The notes under the pieces are model-generated. The model was not told the origin of the DNA. It did not search any database and worked only from the letters and a program-made list of their open reading frames with translations. From assembly GCA_052146815.1 (NCBI GenBank), contig JBKQMG010000051.1:3475-67474 (forward strand): a stretch of DNA of 64,000 nucleotides, written 5' to 3'. How positions within the stretch are numbered: the first letter of the stretch is position 1; each line of letters starts with the position of its first letter. Position numbers and translations under genes: made by a program. Of the stretch, positions 9,581-17,739 are shown piece by piece. The DNA comes from DATJZH01 sp052146815 (lineage in GTDB: Bacteria; Actinomycetota; Actinomycetes; Streptosporangiales; Streptosporangiaceae).

Positions 9581-10212
9581 GAGACCGGGCCCTCAGTCGG
9601 CACCTCGATGGCGCTGCGCACTACGTGATCGACAAATCCGTAGTCCCTGGCCTCATCCGCGGTGAACCAGCGGTCCCGGTCGGAGTCGATCTCGATCTGC
9701 TCGACGGTCTGCCCGGTGTGCATCGCCGTCCGCTCGGCCAGGACGCGCTTGAGATAGAGAATCTGCTCGGCCTGGATCCTGATGTCGGTCGCGGTCCCGC
9801 CGATGCCGCCGTGCGGCTGGTGCAGCAGGACCTGAGCGTGCGGCATGGCGTAGCGCTTGCCCGCAGTTCCGGCACACAGCAGGAACTGGCCCATCGACGC
9901 GGCCATCCCCATCGCGTAGGTGGCGACATCATTCGGCACGTACTGCATCACGTCGTAGATCGCCAGGCCCGCGCTGACCGAGCCGCCCGGCGAGTTGATG
10001 TACAGGCTGATATCGCGGTGCGCGTCCTCAGCGGCAAGCAGCACCAGTTCGGCAGAGATCCGGTTGGCGAGCTCATCGTCGATCTGCTGGCCGAGGAACA
10101 CGATCCGGTGCCGCAGCAGCCGCTGGAAAAGCTGGTCCCCCAGCGGCATGACCTGCTCAGCAGTCCGCGCGAGTACGCTCGCCGGCCGCTGATCGTCAGG
10201 CGGCGTGGTCAC
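9577..10212 (-). CDS. clpP1: ATP-dependent Clp protease proteolytic subunit ClpP1
   Basis: First gene of the clpP1-clpP2 operon, 211 residues from GTG 10212, chosen because GAGGAGG lies 6 bases upstream. The frame stays open to 10323, but that part covers the promoter. Catalytic serine in GMAASMGQF, histidine in VLLHQP, and the YINSPGGSVSA substrate-binding strand. Together with ClpP2 and the ClpX or ClpC ATPases it degrades regulators and damaged proteins in the cytoplasm. The upstream region contains a motif fitting the ClgR operator, so stress induction by ClgR is likely. Confidence 0.96.
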   Translation of the reverse strand: MTTPPDDQRPASVLARTAEQVMPLGDQLFQRLLRHRIVFLGQQIDDELANRISAELVLLAAEDAHRDISLYINSPGGSVSAGLAIYDVMQYVPNDVATYAMGMAASMGQFLLCAGTAGKRYAMPHAQVLLHQPHGGIGGTATDIRIQAEQILYLKRVLAERTAMHTGQTVEQIEIDSDRDRWFTADEARDYGFVDHVVRSAIEVPTEGPVS

Positions 10213-10256
10213 GGTGCCCTCCTCGTTGTGTTGTCCCGCACCTTGTCTTGACAGTG

Positions 10257-10314
10257 ACCATAACGCTCGGCCACAGGCGCTAAGTCCGCCGCCGGCGCCT
10301 GTTCGCTGTCGGCG
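10257..10314 (-). promoter_or_regulatory. clpP1P2 promoter with putative ClgR box
   Basis: On the minus strand CGCCGACAGCG (10314-10304) fits the published actinobacterial ClgR core CGCYNANRGCG at every specified base. About 40 bases downstream is a -10-like TATGGT (10262-10257), followed by a roughly 40-nt leader to the clpP1 GTG. ClgR is the known activator of clpP1P2 in Streptomyces, Corynebacterium and Mycobacterium. The clgR gene itself is not in the window. The site is read directly; its use is inferred. Confidence 0.6.
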
Positions 10315-10355
10315 CAGGCGCACGCCGCCCTCAGGGCTGCCGCTGCCTGGCCGGA

Positions 10356-11822
10356 CTACTCGCCGGCGTCCGCGCTGTCCTCGGCGGGCACGGCAGCCTC
10401 CTCGGCCGCGCTGCCAGCCTCGGCGGCGGGGCTGACGGCCTCGCCGTCAGTGTCCGCGCCGCCCTCGGGCTCCGCGGTGCCCTCGGACTGCCCGGCCGCG
10501 TCGTCCTCAGGCGCCGCCGGGGTCAGGTCGATCACATTCCCGGCCTCGTCGGTGACCTTAGCCCGGTGGGCGATCAGAGCGAGTGCCTTGGACCGCACTA
10601 CGTCCGCGACGACGGCGCCCAGCTGGCCCCGGTCGGTCAGCTCCCTGGCCAGGCGGTCGGGCGGCACGCCGATGCGGTAGGCCTGCTCGGTGACGTAGGA
10701 GCTCAGCTCCTGCTCGGTGACGCCGATTTCTTCCTGCAGGGCGAGCTTGTCCAGGATGAACCCGGCCTTGACCGAACGGCGGGCATCCTCGTCGAAGTCG
10801 GCTTCCAGCTGCTCGCTGGTCTTGCCGATGACCTCGAGGTAGGTGTCCAGCGTGGCGTTCGACTGCTCCAGCCGGTCCGCCAGCGACTGCCGCCGCTGCT
10901 CGATCTCCGCGTCAATGACCCGCTCGGGCAGCGGGATCTCGACCCTGCTCAGCAGCGCGTCCAGGGCCCGCTCGCGGGCCTGGGCCACCTGGCCGGACCG
11001 GCGCGCGTTCTCCAGCTGCTCGCGGGTGCTGGCCCGCAGCTCGCCGATCGTGTCGAACTCGCTGGCGGACTGGGCGAACTCGTCGTCGAGCTCGGGCAGT
11101 TCCTTGACCTTGACGCTGTCCACCGTCACGCTGACGTCGGCCGTCTGGCCGGCCAGCGTCCCGCCCGCCAGCTCGGCCGCGAACGTGCTGGTCTCGCCGG
11201 CCGCCATGCCCGCCAGCGCCTCGTCCAGGCCGTCCAGCATGTTGCCGCTGCCGACCTCGTAGGAGATCCCGCTGGCCTGCGCGTCCTCGACAGGCTTGCC
11301 GTCTACCGAGGCGGCCAGGTCCACCGAGACAAAGTCGCCGTCCTGCACGGCGCGGTCCACGCCCTTGAGCGAGGCGAACCGCTCCCGCAGCGTGCCCAGG
11401 TACTCTTCCACGTCATCAGGAGTCACCTCGGCGTTGTCGACCGTGACCGGCATCCCGTCGAGGTCAGGCAGCTCGAACGCGGGCCGGATATCCACCTCGG
11501 CGGTGAAGGCCAGCAGCTGGTTGTCGTCGAGCCTGGTGATCTCCAGGTCCGGCTGGCCGAGGGCGGCGACCTCCTTCTCGGCCAGCGCCTTGCCGTACAG
11601 CTCGGGCACGGCCTCGTTGACGGCCTGCTCCAGCACCGCCCCGCGGCCGACCCGCTGGTCGATGATCCGCTGCGGTACTTTGCCGGGCCGGAACCCCGGA
11701 ATGCGGACCTGCCGGCCGACTTCGCGGTAAGCGTGATCGAGGCTGGTCTTGAGCTCTTCGAACGGAACCTCGACTGTGAGCTTGACCCGGGTCGGGCTGA
11801 GCTCTTCGACGTCGGTCTTCAC
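10356..11822 (-). CDS. tig: Trigger factor, ribosome-associated peptidyl-prolyl isomerase and chaperone
   Basis: Ribosome-bound folding chaperone, 488 residues from GTG 11822. This start is chosen because VKTDVEELSPTRVKLTVEV is the standard trigger-factor N-terminus. The open frame to 11891 adds residues not seen in the family. The ribosome-binding loop is visible as GFRPGKVPQRIIDQRVGR (about residues 43-60), then an FKBP-type PPIase domain near 150-250 and the helical C-terminal chaperone arms. The tail after about 430 is low-complexity Glu/Ala/Gly, common in actinobacterial trigger factors. It lies upstream of clpP1P2 in the usual tig-clpP-clpX order. Confidence 0.97.
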   Translation of the reverse strand: MKTDVEELSPTRVKLTVEVPFEELKTSLDHAYREVGRQVRIPGFRPGKVPQRIIDQRVGRGAVLEQAVNEAVPELYGKALAEKEVAALGQPDLEITRLDDNQLLAFTAEVDIRPAFELPDLDGMPVTVDNAEVTPDDVEEYLGTLRERFASLKGVDRAVQDGDFVSVDLAASVDGKPVEDAQASGISYEVGSGNMLDGLDEALAGMAAGETSTFAAELAGGTLAGQTADVSVTVDSVKVKELPELDDEFAQSASEFDTIGELRASTREQLENARRSGQVAQARERALDALLSRVEIPLPERVIDAEIEQRRQSLADRLEQSNATLDTYLEVIGKTSEQLEADFDEDARRSVKAGFILDKLALQEEIGVTEQELSSYVTEQAYRIGVPPDRLARELTDRGQLGAVVADVVRSKALALIAHRAKVTDEAGNVIDLTPAAPEDDAAGQSEGTAEPEGGADTDGEAVSPAAEAGSAAEEAAVPAEDSADAGE

Positions 11823-11983
11823 GGCAGGGTCACTCCCTCGGGCTGCCATGCCCAGCGGGGCTCCTGGGGGCGCCCTGGCATGGATGGTCACTCACGGCTA
11901 CGGCGGCCAAGTCTAGGGCAGACCTGGCGCGCTCAGCCGGGCGCGGCCGGTGCTCGGCCCCGCGGCCGCCCGGCCGCCGGCTG

Positions 11984-14900
11984 CTAGAGCAGCCCGAGCT
12001 GGCGTCCCCTGGCGATGGCCTGCCTGCGCGAGGCCACCTCAAGCTTGCGGTAGACCGAGCGCAGGTGGGTCTTCACCGTGTTGATCGACAGGAACAGCGC
12101 CTCGGCGATCTCCTGGTTGGTCATCTGGGAGGGCAGGAACCGCAGCACGGCGATTTCGCTCTGGGTCAGCGCCTCCGCCTGCCCGGGCGCTGCCTCGGCG
12201 CGATGCAGCTGGCTGTCGAACCGCTCTAGGATCCGGCCAGCGAAATTTGCGCACGGGCTAGTCGGCGGCACCAGCACGGTGATCGCGGAGCGGGCCGCCT
12301 GGCCCGCGTCCAGGAAGACCCGGTAGGCCTGATCGTGCTCGGCCAGCGCAAGCGCCTGGCCCAGCAGCTCAGCCGCCGCTGCGGGGGCGCCGAGCCGCCG
12401 GTGGGCGATCGCGCCGGCCACCAGGGCGGCGATCTTGACGGGCGCCGTGACCGCGTCGGCGGCGCTGTCCAGGCAGGTCCGCAGGGCGGCCAGCGCCCCG
12501 TCAAAATCGGCTTCGCTGATCAGCAGCGCGGATCGCAGCAGCGCCGCCTGGAGCGCCACTGTGCCCTGCTGGTGCGCGACTGTGCCCTGCTGGTGCGCGA
12601 CAGGGTCCGGCCGTCGGGCGAGCGCAGCCGCCTCCAGGTGCGCTGCCTCCAGGTGCGCCAGGGCCGCGTGAGCGCGGACGGTGTCGCCGCTGCGCACGGC
12701 GATCTCGCTGTCCAGGAGGGCGAGCGGCGCGTCCAGCCGCCCGTCGCCCTCGGCCCAGGTATCCCGCAGCCGCAGCAGCAGGCCCCGGGCGCCGGTCGCG
12801 TCCGCGCCGGCGAGCGCCACGCGGGCCCGCGCGAGGGCGGCCACCACGGGCGCCAGCGGCTCCCCCGGAAGCTGCCGGAAGGAGCACTGCTCCGCCTCGT
12901 CCAGCAGCCGGCGAGCACCGGGCAGGTCGTCGCGGGCGAGGCAGACGTGGGCGGACGCGAGCGCGGCCAGGCAGGCGGACGCCTCGCTGGCCGTTCCCGC
13001 GGCGGACGCGCCCGCGGGGGCCGACAGCTCGGACGCGGCCTGACGGGCGGCGGTCAGCTCGCCGTCCCACGCCAGGGCCAGGGCGAGCCATCCGCGCGCC
13101 CGGGCCCGCAGCTCGCCGAGGCCGCCCGCGGCCAGCTGCCGGTCAGCCTGCTTCAGGGCGCGGCGGGCCGCCCAGGTGTCCCAGCTGCTCAGCTGGGCCG
13201 TTCCGAGCGCAAACCAGAACAGCCCGGCGGCCCGGTGCTCGGCCGCCGGACCGCTCCCCGGCGGCTGCGCGGCGCTCAGGCGGCTTTCGGCCAGGGCGCT
13301 GATCTCGGCGCCGGGTGCGCCGGCGGTCGCCATGACCTGCAGTGCCGCCAGCGTCAGCTCGAGCACGGCCCGGCCGGCGCGGGCGCGGCGCCGCAGCGCC
13401 GCCGCGGCGCGGTCCAGATGCTGCGCCGCCTCGTCGGGGTCGCCGTTGCACAAGGCAGCCGCCGCTAGCGCCATGGCCACGGCCGGATCGCCGGCGCGGC
13501 GATCGGGCGGGAACAAGGCGAGTACCTTGTCCACTGCTGCCGGGTCCGCGGCCAGGAGCGCGGCGATCCCCGCCTCGGCCAGCACCTGGCCGGCGTAGTC
13601 CCAGTCTCCGGCCTCGGCCGCCGCGCGCACCGCGGCCAGCGTCTGACCGCGGTCGGCGTGCCAGCGCGCCACCCGGCCGAGCAGAACCGGGATCTCTCGC
13701 GGCCGTTCCCTGCGCAGCTGGGCCATCAGGACATCGCGCAGCAGCGGGTGATAGCGGTAGCTGCCATGATCGTCGCCGAGGGCCTCGACGAAGCTGTTCT
13801 CCCGGCTGAGCCGTTCCAGCGTGCGGGCGCCGCCGGGCTCGCCCGTGAGGGCGTCGGCCAGGTCGCCGGTCATCTGCTCAGTGACGCTGGTGCGCAGCAT
13901 CAGCAGCCGGGCCTGCGCCGGCTGGCGCCCGAGCACCTCGTCCCAGAGATAGTCGGTGATGATCGGCTGGTCACCTGCGATGCGAGCCAGCGCGGCGCCG
14001 TCCTGCGGGGAATCCCGGACGCTCATGGCGGCCAGCCGCAGCCCCGCCATCCAGCCCTCGGTGCGGCGCAGCAGCTCATCACGCTCGGCCGCCGTCACGC
14101 CTAGGCCCAGCATCGCGAAGTACGCATCCGCCTCCTCGATGGTGCAGGCCAGGTCTGCTGCTCCGATGTCAGCCAGCTCGCCGGCCACGCGCAGCCGGGC
14201 GAGCTGAAGCTGCGGCGGGCACCGGCCGGCCAGGATCAGGCGCAGCATCGGCGGGGCGTGCCGGATCAGCAGGTCGAGACCCGGAAGCACCGGACTGCCG
14301 ACGAGCTCGTGCACGTCATCGAGGACGACCGTCACCGGTTCGGTGAGCAGCTGAGCAGCCTCGATCAACCGCAACGGGAAGTCGTCGCCGGGCGCCGCGT
14401 CCTGCGCGGCCCGCAGCGGCCCGGTCCGCCCGGCAGGGGAGCAGCCGAGGCTGGCCCGCAGGCTCGCCCAGAATCTGGCCGGCTCGCGATCGTAGGAATC
14501 AACGGTGAGCCACGCGACGCGCCGGGCCGGCCCCGTCGAGGCCCACGACGCGCAGGCGATGGTCTTCCCGGCACCCGCGGCGCCCGACACGACGGTGACC
14601 CGGTGCGCAGCGGCCCGGCCGATCAGGTCGATCAGCCTGCGGCGGCGCAGCACGGCCAGGCTCAGCCGCGGTATCTGCAGCTTGTCGCCGAGCAGCTGCG
14701 CGGCATCCGCAGTCCGGCCGCCGCCGGGCTGCTGGCTCCCCGGCTGTTGCGCGCCAGCCTGCCTGGTTCCCGGCTGCTCCTCACCGGTCTGCACCTGACC
14801 GGCCCGCACCTCGCCGGCAGGCTTCTCGTCAGCTTGCGTATCCCTGGCCGGGCTGCCGGCGGCCCGCCGGGGCCCGCCGCGCCCCCCTCGGGCCTGCTCG

Positions 14901-15190
14901 CCGGTGTCCGGCCCGTCCTGGCCCGGCACCGGCCGGCTGCCGCGCAGGAAAGAATCGTCCTTGAGCAGCTGCATGGTCCCGAGGGCCGGACGCGGCCTGC
15001 TGCGGGCCGTTTGCCTGCTCCTCACGGTCTGCCTGCTGCCCGGCTCCTTGCCGCCGGCCGGCTCCTTGCCGCGGGCCTGCTCCTTGCCCCGGGCCGGCTC
15101 TCTGCCGCGGCCCGGCTCCTTGGCGAGCAGCCGCGACCCGTCCGCCGCCTGCGCACTGCGCGCGGCGGCCACGCTGGTGTTGCCTGACAT
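11984..15190 (-). CDS. LuxR-family ATP-binding transcriptional regulator (LAL/MalT-like), LAL1
   Basis: Large STAND-type regulator, 1068 residues from ATG 15190. Residues 1-165 are an unusual low-complexity, charged and Gln-rich region with KEP(G/A)-type repeats (about 24-51). Walker A GAAGAGKT lies at about 203-210 and a Walker B-like VTVVLDDVHEL follows. A long helical TPR-like middle and a C-terminal LuxR helix-turn-helix come after, the latter with NQEIAEALFLSINTVKTHLR and RKLEVASRRQAIARG. A 7-residue HQQGTVA duplication sits near 12550-12600. LAL proteins are ATP-dependent regulators responding to a ligand or partner. The start codon is 50 bases from palindrome box A, which suggests autoregulation. 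The target is inferred, not shown. Confidence 0.9.
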   Translation of the reverse strand: MSGNTSVAAARSAQAADGSRLLAKEPGRGREPARGKEQARGKEPAGGKEPGSRQTVRSRQTARSRPRPALGTMQLLKDDSFLRGSRPVPGQDGPDTGEQARGGRGGPRRAAGSPARDTQADEKPAGEVRAGQVQTGEEQPGTRQAGAQQPGSQQPGGGRTADAAQLLGDKLQIPRLSLAVLRRRRLIDLIGRAAAHRVTVVSGAAGAGKTIACASWASTGPARRVAWLTVDSYDREPARFWASLRASLGCSPAGRTGPLRAAQDAAPGDDFPLRLIEAAQLLTEPVTVVLDDVHELVGSPVLPGLDLLIRHAPPMLRLILAGRCPPQLQLARLRVAGELADIGAADLACTIEEADAYFAMLGLGVTAAERDELLRRTEGWMAGLRLAAMSVRDSPQDGAALARIAGDQPIITDYLWDEVLGRQPAQARLLMLRTSVTEQMTGDLADALTGEPGGARTLERLSRENSFVEALGDDHGSYRYHPLLRDVLMAQLRRERPREIPVLLGRVARWHADRGQTLAAVRAAAEAGDWDYAGQVLAEAGIAALLAADPAAVDKVLALFPPDRRAGDPAVAMALAAAALCNGDPDEAAQHLDRAAAALRRRARAGRAVLELTLAALQVMATAGAPGAEISALAESRLSAAQPPGSGPAAEHRAAGLFWFALGTAQLSSWDTWAARRALKQADRQLAAGGLGELRARARGWLALALAWDGELTAARQAASELSAPAGASAAGTASEASACLAALASAHVCLARDDLPGARRLLDEAEQCSFRQLPGEPLAPVVAALARARVALAGADATGARGLLLRLRDTWAEGDGRLDAPLALLDSEIAVRSGDTVRAHAALAHLEAAHLEAAALARRPDPVAHQQGTVAHQQGTVALQAALLRSALLISEADFDGALAALRTCLDSAADAVTAPVKIAALVAGAIAHRRLGAPAAAAELLGQALALAEHDQAYRVFLDAGQAARSAITVLVPPTSPCANFAGRILERFDSQLHRAEAAPGQAEALTQSEIAVLRFLPSQMTNQEIAEALFLSINTVKTHLRSVYRKLEVASRRQAIARGRQLGLL

Positions 15191-15240
15191 TGGTCCCCCG
15201 ACCGGCCGTCGACCGACACGCACACTAAGACGGTGACGTC

Positions 15241-15258
15241 TTCACCCTGCGGGGTGAA
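15241..15258. promoter_or_regulatory. Palindrome box A upstream of LAL1
   Basis: TTCACCCTGCGGGGTGAA, an 18-nt member of the NTCACCC-N5-GGGTGAN family with one spacer base missing. It is 50 bases before the LAL1 start. Unlike the other boxes it is only 13 nt from the best -10 candidate, so it would cover the -35 element. That fits repression (autoregulation) better than activation. An extra GGTGA half-site abuts it at 15232. Confidence 0.6.
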
Positions 15259-15362
15259 CGTGCGGCTCGCGGCCCCCCAGACCGCAATACCCACGGCCGC
15301 GCGAAGCCAATCGCCGCCGGAAACGGCGTCCTGCCGCTGGTCAGCGAGGCCGCCGCGCGCTT

Positions 15363-15381
15363 TTCACCCGTTGCGGATGAT
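15363..15381 (+). promoter_or_regulatory. Palindrome box B upstream of DUF7144 gene
   Basis: TTCACCC-GTTGC-GGATGAT, 19 nt. TATCGT follows 22 nt after the box (15404-15409), a plausible -10 for the plus-strand gene at 15529. The predicted leader is about 115 nt. Confidence 0.65.
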
Positions 15382-15528
15382 TCTGTCGGCAGCCCGATTT
15401 TCCTATCGTCGTCCCCGGAGTGGGTACAGAGCAGGTGAACTCGCTGACCGCCCGGGGGACAGGCAAGGCGGCAGCGGGCCGGCAGCCGCGGGCAGTTGAC
15501 CCGCGGCCGACGAGAGGGGGGCTGCGGC

Positions 15529-16098
15529 ATGACTACTGCGCAGCAAGGATCAGGCGGACAGCCGGGCAGCACCGGAGCAAGCGGTCCCGGAACAGCCGGG
15601 GCAGCCGGGGCAACCGCGGCACCTGCCACCAGCGTCACCGGGGGCCAGGAGCGCGGCGCGCACCGGGCACCCGGCTACGAAGAGCCCGCTGGCTATTCCG
15701 ACTACAGCGCCTCCGACTACAGCGGTGCTGCCGTGGCGGGCACCGTCCTGGCCGGGGTCTGGATGATTCTCGCGGGCCTGTGGGACTTCTTCATCGGTAT
15801 CGCGGCCATCATCAACGGCGCGTTCTACCACACCGTCCGGAACTACCCGTTCAGCCTGAGCATCCACGGCTGGGGCTGGATGCAGCTGATCATCGGCTGC
15901 GTCGTGGTGGCCGCGGGCGTCGGCGTGCTGCTCGGGCTGACCTGGGCGCGGGTCGTGGGCGTCGTCGTGGTCGCACTGGCCGCCCTCGGCAATTTCATGT
16001 TCATCCCGTTCTACCCGTTCTGGTCGATTCTCCTGATCGCCCTCGACATCTTCGTCATCTGGGCGCTGGTGAACGGCATGCACCGCGAACGGGCCTGA
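15529..16098 (+). CDS. DUF7144 family four-helix membrane protein
   Basis: Unknown-function integral membrane protein, 189 residues from ATG 15529, which has GAGAGGGGGG just upstream. The open frame begins at 15496 without a comparable site. The first 60 residues are Gly/Ser/Thr/Ala-rich and probably cytoplasmic and disordered. Then come four hydrophobic segments with VLAGVWMILAGLWDFFIGIAAI, a loop with the conserved SIHGWGWMQLIIG, and FMFIPFYPFWSILLIALDIFVIWAL. This pattern is that of DUF7144, common and often multi-copy in actinomycetes. It is under box B, so it is a likely member of the putative regulon. A strong hairpin terminator follows. Confidence 0.85.
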   Translation: MTTAQQGSGGQPGSTGASGPGTAGAAGATAAPATSVTGGQERGAHRAPGYEEPAGYSDYSASDYSGAAVAGTVLAGVWMILAGLWDFFIGIAAIINGAFYHTVRNYPFSLSIHGWGWMQLIIGCVVVAAGVGVLLGLTWARVVGVVVVALAALGNFMFIPFYPFWSILLIALDIFVIWALVNGMHRERA

Positions 16099-16112
16099 CC
16101 GCAGTTCCTCGC

Positions 16113-16146
16113 CGGCCCCGTCCCGCAACGCCGCGGGACGGGGCCG
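16113..16146. terminator. Bidirectional hairpin terminator
   Basis: A perfect 13-bp stem (arms CGGCCCCGTCCCG and its complement) with an 8-nt loop, between the ends of the convergent DUF7144 gene and the GH15 pseudogene. No U-tract, as usual in high-GC actinomycetes. Confidence 0.7.
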
Positions 16147-16173
16147 ACGGCTGCCCGCGGCGGGGCCTGGCGG

Positions 16174-17626
16174 TCAGGCCGGGTGCTGCTGGCCTGCGGC
16201 GATCACCCAAAGTACCGCGTCAATGAGCGCCAGATGCGTGAAGGCCTGCGGGAAATTGCCCAGGTGCCTGCCGCTGTCGGCCTCGATCTCCTCGGCATAC
16301 AGGTGCAGCGGGCTGGCGAAAGTCAGCAGCTTGGCGCACAGCGCCGAGGCCCGGTCAGTCTCGCCGATCATGGCCAGGGCCGAGACGAGCCAGAACGAGC
16401 AGATCGTAAAGGTTCCCTCGTCGCCGGCCAGCCCGTCGTCGGTCGGCTCTGGCCGGTAGCGCAGCACCAGCCCGTCGCTGCTCAGCTCGTCGGCGATGGC
16501 CAGCACGGTCGCCCGGACCCGGTCGTCGTCAGGCGGCAGGAAGCCCATCAGCGGGATCAGCAGCGCCGAGGCGTCCAGCGCCGAGGCGTCTGGCGCCTTG
16601 CTGCCGTAGTGCTGAACGAACACACCGCGGTCCTCCACCCCGTTGGCGCACACATCGGCATGGATCTTGCCCGCGGCGGCATGCCAGCGGGAGGCCAGCT
16701 TGTGCTCGCCGCGCCCGGCGGCGAGCCTGGCCCCACGGTCGGCGGCTACCCAGCACATGACCTTCGACGCCATGAAATGCCCGGTTCGCCCCTAATTTCC
16801 CAGATGCCGCGATCGGGCTCATGCCACACCTTCAGCGCGCCGTCATATCCGGACAGGTGGTCGAGGGTCTGCTCGGTGAGGTCGCGCTCGGCGTTGATGC
16901 CGTACATGATCTGCAGCGGCCCGGCCGCGAACGCGTCCATGATGAAGGCGAAGAACTGGAACGCCTCGGCATCAAAACCCAGCTCGAACAGCGCCGACAG
17001 CATGAAGGCCGAATCTCGGATCCAGGTGAACCGGTAGTCCCAGTTGCGCTCGCCGCCGGGCGTCTCGGGCAGCGAGGTGGTCGACGCCGCCATGATGGCG
17101 CCCGACGGGGCATAACTGAGTTCCTTGAGCGTCAGCGCGCTGCGCTCCAGGTAAGGCCGCCAGGGATGGTCGGGCATGTGCGCGTGCTTGAGCCAGTCCC
17201 GCCAGGCGGCGACGGGTCGCGGTCCGGATCAGGGCCCCGTGCGCGAGGAAGTCGCCGGGCGGCCTGGTGTAATCCGGCAGCCGCGTGGTACCGACCACGG
17301 GCCCATGACCAGGGCGTCGCGCACGATCATCCAGCCGGTCGGGGTGTATCAGGTGGTCTCCGGGACCAGCGAGCCTGCCAGGTACCGCCGCTGGGCGGAC
17401 ACGAACGTGTGGGCCGGCCCGAGCCGGAAGAACCCGGCCGAGCGGTCCAGCAGGCGCCCGAACACGCTGGGCGAATCCGCCCGCGGCAGGCACATCCCCT
17501 CGACGCTGCCGTCGGGTGCGACCAGGGCCGTCCGCTCGCAGTCTGACAGGAACGCGTAGTCGGCGATCGGCGGGAACTCGGAGGCGGCGTGCTCCGCGGC
17601 GGCGCGCTTCGGTCGTGCACCGGCAT
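16174..17626 (-). pseudogene. GH15 glucoamylase/trehalase-like gene, broken
   Basis: Clear GH15 relic. The N-terminal part (FPPIADYAFLSDCERTALV, CLPRADSPSVFG) is in one frame and has TGA at 17351-17349, where the sense is VPETT-stop-YTPTGW; tryptophan is the likely ancestral residue. Near 17215 the frame jumps from HGALIRTATR straight to RDWLKHAHMPDHPWRPYLERS, so roughly 200 residues of the N-terminal domain are gone. The catalytic-domain part with GGERNWDYRFTWIRDSAF is open in a second frame, 17177-16780. A frameshift near 16780 then moves to a third frame, which holds SSDGLVLRYRPEPTDDGLAGDEG and LGNFPQAFTHLALID. The ATG at 17626 is 33 bases from box C, the spacing seen at intact genes. The intact paralogue is at 62020. 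Confidence 0.9.
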
Positions 17627-17659
17627 GAATGCAGGGTGGGTGCGCCGATCGGCGAGCGC

Positions 17660-17677
17660 ATCACCTGCTCAGGTGAT
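17660..17677 (-). promoter_or_regulatory. Palindrome box C upstream of GH15 pseudogene
   Basis: ATCACCTGCTCAGGTGAT, an 18-nt box with perfect 8-base arms around CT. On the minus strand CACCCT follows 21 nt later (17638-17633), and an ATG is 33 bases from the box. The promoter therefore looks intact although the gene is dead. Confidence 0.65.
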
Positions 17678-17739
17678 CGGCTGCGGGTAATCGGCGGGCA
17701 ACGGCGAAAGATGAACGGCGACCGGTCAGCGGCTGCCAG

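Larger units (their letters stand above)
15191..15528. other. Intergenic region between LAL1 and the DUF7144 gene
   Basis: About 340 bases without a supported gene. It holds boxes A and B (described separately), a TAGTGT -10 candidate on the minus strand for LAL1 (15227-15222) and a TATCGT -10 candidate on the plus strand (15404-15409). The rest is the leader of the plus-strand gene. Short open frames here have no recognisable product. Confidence 0.7.

Noticed and set aside
11892..11983. tRNA genes near tig, as found upstream of tig in some actinomycetes
   Set aside because: No cloverleaf or GTTCRA T-loop sequence could be found here or elsewhere in the window.
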